A stretch of DNA of 64,000 nt, taken from the NCBI GenBank assembly GCA_030844895.1, contig CM061229.1, positions 107,940,975-108,004,974 on the forward strand. The letters are read 5' to 3'. Of this stretch, positions 1 through 10,973 are shown piece by piece. Position 1 is the first letter of the stretch; each line of letters begins with the position of its first letter. The notes under the pieces were generated by a model. The model made no database searches, was not told the DNA's origin, and saw nothing but the letters and a program-made list of their open reading frames with translations. Source of the stretch: Ambrosia x helenae (Eukaryota; Streptophyta; Magnoliopsida; Asterales; Asteraceae). The position numbers and the translations under genes were made by a program.

Positions 1-677
1 TAAATAAATATAATGATAACGAATGATATGTGTTGAACGACTTTAATGTTTTTAGTGGTTATGCCAAATGGTCGAGTCAACTTATGGAGGATGTCTATGA
101 TTAGGGATATGTAAACCTAGTCTTAGGCGAATTCGTAAGGAGTCCTATTTATGAGACTAGGGATATGGAAACCTAATCTCACACTAGGGATATGGACACC
201 TAGTGTAGGTAATTAATATTTAATGAAGTCCCTAATAGTACCGGTACATTCTTGGGCATAATGATGAATGATGGACCTTAGCGACCATGTGCATCTACGA
301 CGTATGCATGATGATTTGTATATTTCTAATCTATGTCATGAACTACTGTAAGATATGATCAACGTGCTACTATTTTTTTTTAAAAATAGAACTCACTCAG
401 CTTTGCTGACTTTTGCATATATATCAGATTGATTTTCAGGTTTGGATGGTGCCTATGGATCTCTTGGCTTGTTTACAAAGTTACCCGCACCTCAAAGACT
501 GGCATTCTTGTTTATGAATTTCGCTTTTGAAACTAGATGCGTTTTGTTGGATGTTTCTTTTTGAATGGTCATGTACTTTATAATTTTCCGCTGCGTTATT
601 CTAATAAATTTACAGTACTTGAACTGTTATGCTTATGAATGACCAACTGTAGGACCTCTCGAGTGTGGGGTATTACA
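1..677 (+). mobile_element. 3' part of a gypsy-type LTR (solo or 3' LTR)
   Basis: The left end is cut by the window. Near 100-210 the motif CTAGGGATATGGA and close variants recur, as in LTR U3 regions. A segment with AACTCACTCAGC follows near 390, then a T-rich tail. The block ends at the TG..CA-style terminus GGTATTACA at 677. No primer-binding site (TGGTATCAGAGC) follows, so this is a 3' LTR or a solo LTR rather than a 5' LTR. Family assignment is by resemblance only. Confidence 0.5.
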
Positions 678-2759
678 CCCAGCTTATGGTGGTGGCAACG
701 CTTGGTTTCAGGCCCAAATCGGGTTGTGGTGGTCGTCTTATGGTGGTGCAGGGCGGTGGGAGGTCCGATGGTTTGGATTTACCCTGTGTCGTACCTTCTC
801 CGTCGCTCCTTTAACCTAACAACCACCGATCAACCGTCACCATAAGACCATCTTAAGTCATCATCGGTCAACATCACCAAGCAATACCATCTCAACCTTT
901 TAAAAACCCAATCAATATTATTCTGGAGAAAATAACAAGGATTTATAATCATACCAAAATCAATCGAAGCCCTAACAACACCGCCGCCGCCGTTGCTCTG
1001 CTTCCTCTGTCATCGATCTCGTTTCTCTCTCTCTCATTCTCTCTTCTGCGTCTCTCTTTCTCTCCTGCCCTCTCTAACTGATCTGTTCCTTTCCCTCTAT
1101 AATATTGTTGGGTGAAGGGGGTGGGCTGGGTGTTGCGTCGGGTTGTGTCGTTGCCGGAGCTCCGCCCTGGACCCCTAAGACCCACCGGTCTTTCTTCTTC
1201 TCTCTCTTTAAATTGGGGAAGAAGATAAGAGGGTGATTTTACTATTATGCCCTCACGTGCAGGTCACATGACCAAACTTAACGGAGAAAAACTAACCAAG
1301 TTAGCCATAAAGGACATAACGTGCAATATTTTAAAAGATAAAGGACAAAACCAATCAATTTTAAAGTTAAAGGACATGCCTTGCAATCTGGTACAAACTT
1401 AAAGGACAAAACTTGTAATTCAGTCTAAAAATAATTAAATAGTATATGTTACATTATGTATAAAAATTATAATTATAAATATTTACATACATGATTATAG
1501 AATTATATAAATATTTACTAAATAATAAACGAGTCAAGCATTGCTTTAAAAATACAACTCTAAATGAGTCGGGCTCGAATCCAAGATCTGTTAAAGTTAA
1601 ACAAGCTCGTTTACACCCTAGTAACTTTTATATCTCGGTAGATCCCATCAGAGAGATTGTTACGTTTATGGAAGGAGGTCCAAGGATCACATCTTCTTGA
1701 TTGGCAGCAAACATTGTAGGAGCTCTAACGGTCATTATCTTAAAAACAAACGACAATGTCAGGGACGAAAAGTGTGAAAGTCGAGTGAACAATAGAGAGT
1801 AAAGACGATGCGTAGTTTCCCTAACTTAGAAGAAACGTATGATTTCTCAAAAAAGAGCCTGATCAATAGCGAGAATAACAACCACCATCACCATGTATGG
1901 CAATGTCAATTACTATCGAGAAAGATTGCTATCGTCTTTAAATGGATTTAACTCTGCTCACGTACACAGATTGTTGAATCCCATACCTTCGCCACACCAG
2001 TCGCCAATAAAACCGATTCAATGCCACTTTTGAAATGATGGATTCTAAGATGCTGATATCCCAATTATAACACTAGTAGAGTCTAAGATCCTGATGTCCC
2101 AGTTACAACACTAAGATGACCCTCATGTGATATCACCATCCAACGACAAGCAAATCTATGATGTTGTAAAGGTTGTCGGATAATGATTTTAACTTGAGTG
2201 TTGGTTCATAGTCGCTTTCTGCGTACAAGTTATCACATTATTGCCAGAGAAAGAGATACCAACAATGGTTCAAAATAAAAAGGGACAATGATATATAGAA
2301 AAATATATATCCTTATGCATAAGCAAGATCATTTAAAATCAAGATCATATCCTATTGTCAAGTATGAAATCTTAATCACAGATTTTACATTGGATTAGCA
2401 CCCTTTTCTGGAGAAAAAAAAATCATAAAATCATAAGATTTTAGAGAATCTGAAGCTTTTATACTATACCATTGGTGTTTACCAACCAAATAGAAAATTT
2501 AATGCACATTACCCTAAAAAACAACCCACTCTATTGAATTCGGTTGTGAAGCATGTCATAGCTTTTATTTTGAACAGCGAAAGATTTTACAAAACCGGGC
2601 CAGCAAGGGGCTGTAAAACCCAAAACAAAGCATGGCTGATGAATAGATTATACATTTGGCGTTCTGCTCTAATCAAGTTTCATTTTGCCATTTGGCCAAT
2701 TTCTTTAAGCTAAAGTACAAAGATTTTGAACCTTTTGTTACAAGCAATCACCTACAGTT
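678..2759. other. Intergenic, no supported gene
   Basis: No convincing coding sequence is visible on either strand. A CT-rich tract lies at about 1019-1080. Around 1230-1430 there is text made of short phrases such as AAAGGACA repeated, typical of decayed plant repeats. A near-duplicate of about 38 bp, built on TCTAAGAT.CTGAT.TCCCA, lies at about 2040-2115. The last 100 bases are the 3' flank of the RIK gene. Confidence 0.5.
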
Positions 2760-5700
2760 TCACACGGCCCAGAAAGGTTTAGAAGACGACAATGATTTTG
2801 AACCTTTTGTTACAAGATCTGAAGGGGTATCTTCATCTTCATCATCATCTTCATCTCCATACTCCATAAGACTGATTAAAGTTTCTGAAATGGTTTGGGA
2901 TAATGAATCACAAACTCACAATTACATTTAACTAGCGGCAAAATGGCCATGTTAGGCACGTTGGTAATGGGTCAAAAGAGATTTTTTTTTTTTGTTGTTT
3001 GGGCCTGTAAGTCTGTAACATTATTTATCTATTTTTTTTTAGATAACCCATTTGACATGTTGGGTATAAAATATAACCCAAATCGACCCATTCATAATTG
3101 AGGTAAAATAGCCACCTCTGCATAATGCAAATAATGTGGTTTAAGACTGTAAGCTTACCAGGCACTGATTTGGTTTCTGGTTTGGAGGTGGTGCTATTCA
3201 CCTCCACCACCTTTTTTGCCGCAACGGATGATTCAAATCTTGGAGGTGGTGTGACTGGTGTCCTTGAAGGGGGCGGAGGCATGGTTCTCGGAGGAGGTGG
3301 CATCATGCCATCAGATGCTGGCTTGGCCAGCTTCTTTGGAGCTGGAATTGATGATTTTACTTCACTTGGGTTTAAGGATCCTGATTCCTGCGACAAGTCA
3401 TAAGCACACAATGCAACAGGATTCTCAATGATCAGTTAAATGACAAAAATATAAAATCATAAAGGACAAGGTGTGATAATCTTGATTATTATTCGAGTGC
3501 GACCTACAACAGAGAACCACATGTAATTGAAGAAAAGTATATATTATAATCTTGTGTGCTATTGATCTCCGATGAATTGTCTAGTCGAGTGTTGTGTGAG
3601 CATTACATGAAATAATTTGTCTCGATTTTCTCAGAAAATGTCATAGATGTGCAATTTCAATCCATTTACTTTTAAAGAGTCAATGCAGTATATCTAATAT
3701 CTAACTGGTCAAATGGGTAAGTTTGTAAAAAAGACGGTTCGAAAAAAGGCCAAACGGGTCACAAGAATGTTTAAAATATGTTATTCAATAACTGCGCTTC
3801 ATGCCTGTAACCATCGCAATTCAGATGTATAAGTCGTTATGCACACAGTGGACTGGATTAGCAAGTCCGGGTTAAAACTTAAAAGTGCCAAAGCAGCGAC
3901 AGTCTTGACGCTTCCTATGCATTTAAAAACCCTGTGAAAACACAAATGTCCAACACACAGGTCCACTATGAGCTGTAAACTTCATACAAGGTCAGAGAAA
4001 ATACCTGTAATAATAAGTAACAAGCGTCAGAGCCAAAATAATACCAAGAATACATTAACAAAAACAGTATGCATGTGCAAAAAAAAAAAAAAAAAATGGG
4101 AATCTTAATATGATCCATTTATTACCCTAATCAGTTTGTTTTGTTCAAATGAAAACCAACAAATTCAAGCTAGAGAAGAACTTGGTTTATCCCATTAACT
4201 ACCCACTCCTAAAAATGCCTAGAAAACCTATAAATATCCCCAGAATACATGCAATAAAGATTGTAACAGCCTAACAGGAACCCAGCTTCTCACATCAGTT
4301 GCAGCTAGAGCGTGCATTTCAAGCCACTGGCACTTTGGATTATAATTTATCATTTATTTACAGTGGGCCAAATTTATAGATATACATACATACAGGGTTA
4401 GAGCACAGATACCTGATGCGCTTTAACAGGCCCTTCCTGAAACTTGCGTTTGTGAGTGGGTTGTTTTTCCTTCTCAGAAATTGTGCTTGCAGTTGTGTTT
4501 CCAATTTTTTGGCTAACAGAAATCGTAGACGTGATAGGAGAAGTTACTTGCTTAAGGGCCAAAGCAACTTGTTGCAAAGGAGTTGCTTGCGGATATATCC
4601 CACCATACCCATTATAGCTTGTACCATGCGAAACAACAGCAGTGGTGCCAGGGTATGTAACCGATGAAGTTGCTGGGGAATGAACATATCCTGCAGTCGA
4701 TGCTGCTGAGCCGGCAGTTATTTTGGTAGTCGTTTCCAACCCAACAGTCGGATTCTGGACCCCTGCCAGCAACTTCTGTGGTGGTGGGACAGCACCATAA
4801 ACCTTAACCGAGGATAACCTGGGACCGTAAAATGAAAATCAGACATAATATTTTTTCATAAATAAAATGTAATTATTCTGTTCATGCACATATGGCTACC
4901 TAGAGGCACCACATTCTGCACATATTGTATCTAGAAGATTCTCAGCCAGAAGCTTTGCATGTTCCAGGCTTTTAGGATTACTACTTGACAAAAAGAGATG
5001 TAACGGCTGTTGTTCTGCAATGAAATAGAGTGGAATAGAACAATTTGTATGTTTCAGAAAAAATGAAAAAACATAAAAAAAGCGATATATATATACTAAC
5101 TACCTTCAGCATTTGTTGTTAAATTTCCTGAACCACGCCCTCTTAGTAAGACTTTAGATCCTGTTTCATTCATAATGTGATTTACATACTGATCCTGCAT
5201 GTACAAAACCCAACCAGAAGCAACAAAAAAGAACTCTCCCAATCGTACGGAGATGTCAAGGAAAGCTTCAAAATTAGAATTTTTCAACTTCATCATGAAT
5301 AATAGAAGCTATATAAAACTTACTAAAAATAACAGAAGTAAGATCAATATTGTAAAAGCACAAGACAAACTGTAGAGAAGCTCACATTTGGTCCACGGAT
5401 TCGCGCAGTGATATTCAAGGAGGGATCTGGTTCGAAGCCCAAGAACACACATGTACTAAATGGTTGAACCGCCTAGCAAACATTACCATATAAAGTGTTT
5501 ACTGACAATGATTTAGTTAATGCACCCTTTAAAAAAATTATTAGCTGACATTTCACCTTCAATCCTCCATTAGTTAGAGGACCCTGCTTCAGGATATCTT
5601 CTACCATTGCAGCTGCCTGATCAACTGCTTTTATCCTGTCTGCTGTTGATTCCAACTACAGTGGCAAACCAAATAATAAATTTGCTATGGCATCATCCAT

Positions 5701-7619
5701 AAGGATATAACCCATCAAGAATCCAGAATAACGACTTCCCAGTAAAACGAATAAAGACCAAGGTGGTCCCTGTGTTATGACCTTTTGGATTTTGTCACTA
5801 ACTATGAGAAATAACAGACTTAGTCCCACTGTTTAGCATTTAATAATTTGCTTGGCCCCAAACACTAGCTCACATTAAAAATGACTGTTAAGTTGATGTT
5901 ACACAACACTTTTACCCCATTTCACTACCCCCTCCTTTCCCCATGGATGAAATGTTAATTATGAACATACTAGAAAGAAAAAAATACGAAGACCTTGAAA
6001 ATTCATGTTGCAATCTAAACTTAAATGCCTACATTTTAAAAGAAAATGTAATTTTAAAGAAACTAGGAACTTTCCTCAGTCTTTAAATCCTATATTCCAC
6101 GATACAGTTGTCATAATTATATTCTATATTAACCTCAATAACTTCTTGCCAATAATGATTTTAAGGTTTACATGGGCGTACCGTAAATTATATAATCATT
6201 TTACAATAATTTGATCAACAAAAATTTTAATTCAATCAATTTAGCCATTTTTTTATATATTATTTGGACACCGATATATGTTCGGTCACAAGTTAGCTAT
6301 ATAAAACGCACTAATCAACGCATGTAAAACATCACACACCCTGAATCATGAAAGCCTCTAACCTAAACCAGTTGTATTCTGCAAAAATATAACGCACATA
6401 CGAGTTCCCATTTGCAACCAGTTACTACAATAACTGACTTGGACAAAAACAAGCATTTTAGGATTTCTAATTAATTTCTTTAGCTTTACAAGCAATGAGT
6501 TTCCACCAAAAGAACCCTGCCAACCATAAACCGATAGTCTGGAAAAGGCAAAAAAAGCAATCTTACATGAGTGCCAGCCGAAATGTGAAGATATAATGGT
6601 TTTTCATTGTCAGATGGTGTGTTCGGTGGTCGATATTTACCCCTGCAGATGTCATTCAGTACCACGTAAGAAAGACAAGAAAAAGGATATCACATTAAAC
6701 TATCAAGGTGAGCAACTTGCCTAGTTATCACTATGGAGCCGGTGCACATCTGAATCTGCACAAGTTAGAACACATAATCATTATTGGGCCACAAATTTTC
6801 AAATCCAGTTTTATGAAAATTATAATAAAATGTACATTTACCTCCTCTTGTGTTTGTCGTTTTGTGAGCCTGTACCGAACAGACGATTCCGCGTCATTTA
6901 TGACAATCTCTCTTGCTATCAACTCCTCCTGAATCTTTGGCTACGAGAACAAAAAACAATTAGTATGTTCTACCAATTAAAAAAAGAACAAGTCATATTC
7001 TTCCATCAACATTCAACGCTATTCGAAAAGAAGACAAAGCCCTCAAAGCTTGTTCCGCAACAAACATAATCACATAGCGAAATGTCGAATGCAATTTCTA
7101 TGCTTGAAGCAACAATAACCCTAAAAAACACTCCTATAACTAACTTAAATTGGGGAAAAACAATAATATATGCAAGTATGTAACTAAAATAACCAATATA
7201 ACTATCTTAATGAGTTAATTCTTACTTGAATCTTTTGGGCCAGCAAGGAGGCATGCTGCAAATGAGGATTTACCAAAGGCGCAGTCGAAACCGAAACCGG
7301 AGCAACACCGGGATAGGCGGTCCCAACATAACCACTTCCAATAATATTAATACCCAATGGAAGCATTCCAGGGACTGCTAATCCAGCTGAAACCAAGGAC
7401 TCAGCAGGCTGATCCCATTTCCTCTTTTTCCTACAATAATAATAATATTCAATCCACCAATACCAATCCAGTCATATAATATCACAACACACAAGTAAAG
7501 GTTCAAAACCCTAATAATAATAAATAGGATGGGTACCTTTGTTTGGTATGAGATGAATCTGTTGCAGCCGTTGATTGAGGCTCCGGCATCGGAACCCTAG
7601 ATCGATCGTCTTCCGTCAT
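2760..7619 (-). CDS. RIK: RIK-like KH-domain protein, 12 exons, 549 aa
   Basis: RIK is a nuclear KH-domain RNA-binding protein known to bind the MYB factor RS2/AS1, a repressor of KNOX genes. I assembled 12 exons from splice sites: 7537-7619, 7226-7430, 6842-6940, 6721-6755, 6567-6642, 5557-5655, 5386-5472, 5104-5194, 4900-5014, 4413-4818, 3159-3387, 2760-2884. They total 1650 nt with closed phases and no internal stop. Residues 1-96 carry the KKRKWDQP motif. Residues 97-200 hold a first KH-like unit with VITRGKYRPP. Residues 205-300 hold the clear KH unit, with IRGPNDQYVNHIMNETG and RGRGSGN. The middle is Ser/Thr/Ala rich and includes GYGGIYPQATPLQQVA. Residues 460-485 are Pro-rich. The C terminus is acidic (SLMEYGDEDDDEDED) and ends in KPFWAV. 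The ATG at 7619 opens the conserved N terminus MTEDDRSRVP. The intron after exon 4 uses a GC donor. Length fits the family. Exon joins are predicted, not confirmed by transcripts. Confidence 0.95.
6643..6720 (-). other. RIK: GC-AG intron 4 of RIK
   Basis: Exon 4 ends ACTAG and the next bases on the minus strand are GCAAGT; the acceptor is CTGCAG. Only this join gives the conserved VITRGKYRPP in frame. The nearest GT, a few bases downstream, would put a TAA stop at the start of exon 5. The intron is 78 nt. GC donors with an otherwise perfect AG|GCAAGT consensus are a known minor class of U2 introns. Confidence 0.85.
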
Positions 7620-7785
7620 GCTGACGTTGGTTGATTGAAAGGGTGTTTGGTTTGTTCTTGTTGGTTTATCTTATTACAATTTACAGGAACAACAGGGGAT
7701 CCTTGCTCAAAACAGGATATATGAGATTTTGGATAGTTTAGAATTCGGATATTTGATAGTTTTTGGATTCGGATATTATTAATGG
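7620..7785 (-). promoter_or_regulatory. RIK 5' leader and what remains of its proximal promoter
   Basis: Only about 166 bp separate the RIK ATG from the visible edge of the foldback element at about 7786. The leader is A/C rich on the minus strand. No strong TATA box is evident, only weak AT-rich stretches. Everything further upstream is transposon sequence. The promoter role is inferred from position. Confidence 0.3.
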
Positions 7786-8061
7786 AAAATCGCCAAAATA
7801 AACGGTTGACCAAGCATAATTGCCAAAATAAACATCTGATACGTTATGAATAAAAGGTCCCGTTTGAATGTTCAAAAAAAAAAAAAAACATTTGATGCGT
7901 CTAAACATTAGGGACGAAACACTCTTTGCGTCTACCAATTATACGTGTAAAGCCTTCAGACGCTTTAATTTTAAGGCCCTGCGTCTAAACTTTAGACGCA
8001 AGGCTGTTGTTTAGACGCAAAAGGGCTAACATATTCTTTAGACGCGAAGATAGATATGATG
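7786..8061. repeat. Left arm of a foldback (long inverted-repeat) element
   Basis: This stretch matches the reverse complement of 30061-30258 over nearly its whole length. Shared phrases include GCCAAAATAAAC, GACCAAGCATAA, GCGTCTAAACATTAGGGACGA, TACACGTGTAAAGCCTTC and GCGTCTAAACTTTAGA. The arms diverge by substitutions and small indels, so the element is old. The inner end keeps part of the original loop (8030-8056), and the GypC LTR begins at 8062. The outer boundary is estimated by eye. Confidence 0.7.
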
Positions 8062-9325
8062 TGTAACACCCCAACCGATGGCAGAAACATCGAGGTATCA
8101 CGTAGTGATGATTGTTCGGTAGCTCATGGCAATACATATGTTTAAATAATCATTTATTCCATTACATATAATTTAAACTAAATACATCCAATTGTCACAA
8201 ACTGAAATTTTACATGCAATGATAAGAAACAACTTCAAATAATCTCCTCTCAGGATAGCAATAGACTTCAAGCACCATTGTTCCCTGGAACTGTTAAGTT
8301 TGGAAAAGATGGGGGGGGGGTCAACTAAAAGTTGGTGAGAATACATAGACCTAAAGTTTGTAAGTTTCAAAAGTTTAGCAATTCATATGTCTATTTAGGG
8401 CTGTAAACGAACCAAACGAACACGAACAAGGCTTTGTTCGTGTTTGTTTGTTAAGGTTTCTTGGACAAACGAACCGTTCACGAACACACTAACGAACATA
8501 ATTCTATGTTTGTGTTTGTTTGTTAAGAAATTCAGTTGTTTGCGAACTGTTCGTGAACACGGGTCTTGAACACAAACAAACAAAAAAAACATTTAATATG
8601 CAACTAACTAAAAAAACATTGTTAATATTAACCGTTAGACAAAGTACATCTACTAAACGATGTCGATAAGTCAAATTGTACTAACTTAGATATAATTATC
8701 TAAAATTACTTAGGCATAGGCATGAATACATGATATTCCTAATTCAAAAGTTCATAATTATCCTAGGTCTTAACTAGTGATCGAACATAAACAAACATAC
8801 ACGAACGGATATAAATAAACGAACGTAAACAAACACATTGCCGAACGTTCACGAACGCAATCGAACGAACGAGACATATGTTCGTGTTTGTTCATTTATT
8901 AAACAAACGGACACAAACGAACTGTTCACCAAACGTTTGGTTTGTTTACAGCCCTATGTCTATTGTATATCAAAGTCTACATGTGGAAAAAAAACACAAA
9001 TGATAGTATGCACATAATCAATCCTTCGACAAAGTTTAGGTCCATCCCGCATCCACGGTTCTCCTTATACAGTTTGGGTCCATTCCGCATCCACGGTTCT
9101 TCTTATAAAGTTTGGAACGATAACAATCACCCGCGCTCCCCATAGAAATGGTCAACGAATCTAGGTGAGGTTGTCAATCCAATAGATCTATCATTGTATA
9201 TCGTCGGCTTGATCAGGGTTAATGATTATGTAAGTTTAAGTTTAAGTCTAACAAGTTTTCTTCTATGACATGTGGCATCAAAGATTTACAACTAGACACG
9301 TATGAAGAATTGTTCAAGTATGAAA
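8062..9325 (-). mobile_element. Left piece of minus-strand LTR (GypC), split by GypB
   Basis: It begins TGTAACACCCC, the reverse complement of an LTR terminus GGGGTGTTACA. The next 60 bp, read on the minus strand, match the 3' end of the GypB LTR (CCATCGGTTGGGGTGTTACA), so the two are related families. The piece continues to the GypB target site at 9321-9325 and resumes after 28168. A tandem duplication of about 42 bp (CCGCATCCACGGTTCT core) lies at 9031-9113. A hAT-type MITE occupies 8396-8956. Flanking TGATG (8057-8061) and TGATT (30061-30065) look like a decayed 5-bp TSD. Confidence 0.6.
8396..8956. mobile_element. hAT-type MITE, 561 bp, with 8-bp TSD
   Basis: Terminal inverted repeats TAGGGCTGTAAACGAACC (left) and TAGGGCTGTAAACAAACC (right, reverse complement) bound the element. 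Direct repeats TGTCTATT flank it exactly at 8388-8395 and 8957-8964. An 8-bp TSD with a TAGGG terminus is the hAT signature. The interior is dense in CGAACA/TGTTCG words near each end, so the arms fold back. It has no ORF and is non-autonomous. Confidence 0.85.
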
Positions 9326-9631
9326 TGTGACATCCGTCACTTTTCTTTTCATTTTATTTTTATAATAATAATAATAATAATAATAATAAAATCAAATTAT
9401 TTTTTTTCAAAAGCCATGGTGTTTATATATACATGTTTATTTTTTTTAAAACCATAACAAAAATTTAACCAAGCCAAAACCCAACCTTTCTTCTTCTTTG
9501 TGTGTTTTACTAAAACCCAAAATCTAACCCAACCCAACACCCTTAGCCAACACAATCCAGAAAACCGGCCCAAACACAGGCCCACTTCTCCTCCTCCCTC
9601 TCAGTTTAAACGAAAAAAATAATAATTATGA

Positions 9632-9712
9632 TGCTGCTCCCTGGACTCGAACCGGAGTCGGGAGCCGGGCCAAGCACAACCCGCACACAAACCAGTTGAG
9701 CTATGGCTCATT
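9632..9712 (-). repeat. tRNA-like A/B-box segment inside GypB 5' LTR
   Basis: On the minus strand TAGCTCAACTGG (9692-9703) fits the Pol III A box and GGTTCGAGTCC (9643-9653) fits the B box, spaced about as in a tRNA gene. No full cloverleaf is evident, so this is tRNA-derived or tRNA-like, antisense to the LTR. The same segment lies at 26763-26842. Confidence 0.55.
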
Positions 9713-10528
9713 CTTGTTTCAATCCCAACTCTAATTATATATAAACCCACAAAAAAAACCCTTATCCATCCCCTTTGCTCGCTGCTGCATCAGCCGAGTA
9801 TTATGGATTGTTTGACTTTAGATTCACTCGATGAATGGAAACAATTGACTAATTAATATCTCCAAACGGCTAACACTTCATTCCCGCGTCCCATCACTGC
9901 CATATATACGTGTGATTGAAGTTTTATTACTCTTTTTGACCAATTAATGGTCAAAGATTGAAGCTTTCCAATTATACATCTACATTATAAATTGATACCT
10001 TCTACACAAGCTTAACTCGCCGATAATCCAAACCCTGTTCTCAATTTCTGTTAATTTTTCATAATAATCAAGAAATAGCTCACGTTTGACTTTTCGTTTG
10101 ACCACGAATTGGAAGCTACGCGTCTGGTATAAATCCAATCCTTTTTGTTTCTAATTGTAATCGGCCCTAGTACATCATAACCCCCATGATTAATTGGCCT
10201 GTAATCGCGTATTTTGGTTGATTGGAAAAGCTAGGGTTTCAAAGTCTTATTTGGGGAAGATGACACGATATCAAGTCTGTATAAATATTATTTTTATCAA
10301 ATTCTAACACCAAATCTGATGTAGATCAGATGGTGGTTTAGTTGTGAGTATTACTTATCCCCTTTTTCGCTTTTACAACTTTTGGGGTGATTCATGCACA
10401 AGTATACAAACTTTCATATTCATTTACACATACATTTTTATTCATTTACAATTCATATACGTGTCTTGTTTATCTTTGTGCTTATGTTTGAACATGAACG
10501 TAGCTTACATACAAAATCATACATCTAT

Positions 10529-10650
10529 ACATAACTTATGTTATGGTGCTCTTTACATTTAGACGTAACTTATGTTACGGTGCTCATTTAGACATAACTT
10601 ATGTTATGGTGCTCTTTTAGACTTGACACGTGTTAGGGTGCTCATTATTA
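10529..10650 (+). repeat. Tandem hairpin repeats in GypB 5' LTR
   Basis: Four tandem units of about 32 bp share a stem-loop followed by GGTGCTC. The cores are CATAACTTATGTTATG, CGTAACTTATGTTACG, CATAACTTATGTTATG and a degenerate GACACGTGTTAG. The A-T to G-C exchange in unit two occurs on both sides of the stem. Confidence 0.7.
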
Positions 10651-10973
10651 AATTCATCTTATCAACGTTACATTTGATCTTTGTCTTGTTTGATTACTTG
10701 CGTGTTTACATAATGCCTTGGTGATACTAGACACATGAATTGTACTACTTTTCAAACTTATACTATATGTACAAAGCTAGGTAGTACTCGCCAACATCAT
10801 ATGTTGACAAAATTTATTTTCGTGCATGTTTCAGGATAAGCTGTTTGACGCTTCATATAGGACTTTGGACTTAGACTAAATGAATCAGCTATCTCAATTT
10901 TTGTTGTGTATTCATTTTCACATGTTGTAAAACAATATTCAATAATCAAATATTTACATTTTAGTACCATGAG

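Larger units (their letters stand above)
9326..10973 (+). mobile_element. GypB 5' LTR, truncated at its 3' end
   Basis: It starts TGTGACATCCGTCAC right after the TSD TGAAA (9321-9325) and is nearly identical to 26462-28109. It stops at ACCATGAG, where GypA is inserted; about 54 bp of LTR tail present in the 3' copy are missing here. Landmarks are an ATA/TAA microsatellite (about 9362-9388, longer than in the right LTR), tRNA-like boxes, and hairpin repeats. The 5-bp TSD of GypA would be ATGAG (10969-10973), but its right copy has been deleted. Confidence 0.85.

Noticed and set aside
949..1185. Possible small Arg-rich protein on the minus strand
   Set aside because: Arises from a CT/CCG-rich tract; no conserved motif and no transcript signals.
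3125..3403. Plus-strand Gly-rich ORF
   Set aside because: Antisense of the proline-rich RIK exon 11.
4416..4667. Plus-strand ORF opposite RIK exon 10
   Set aside because: Shadow of a confirmed coding exon on the other strand.
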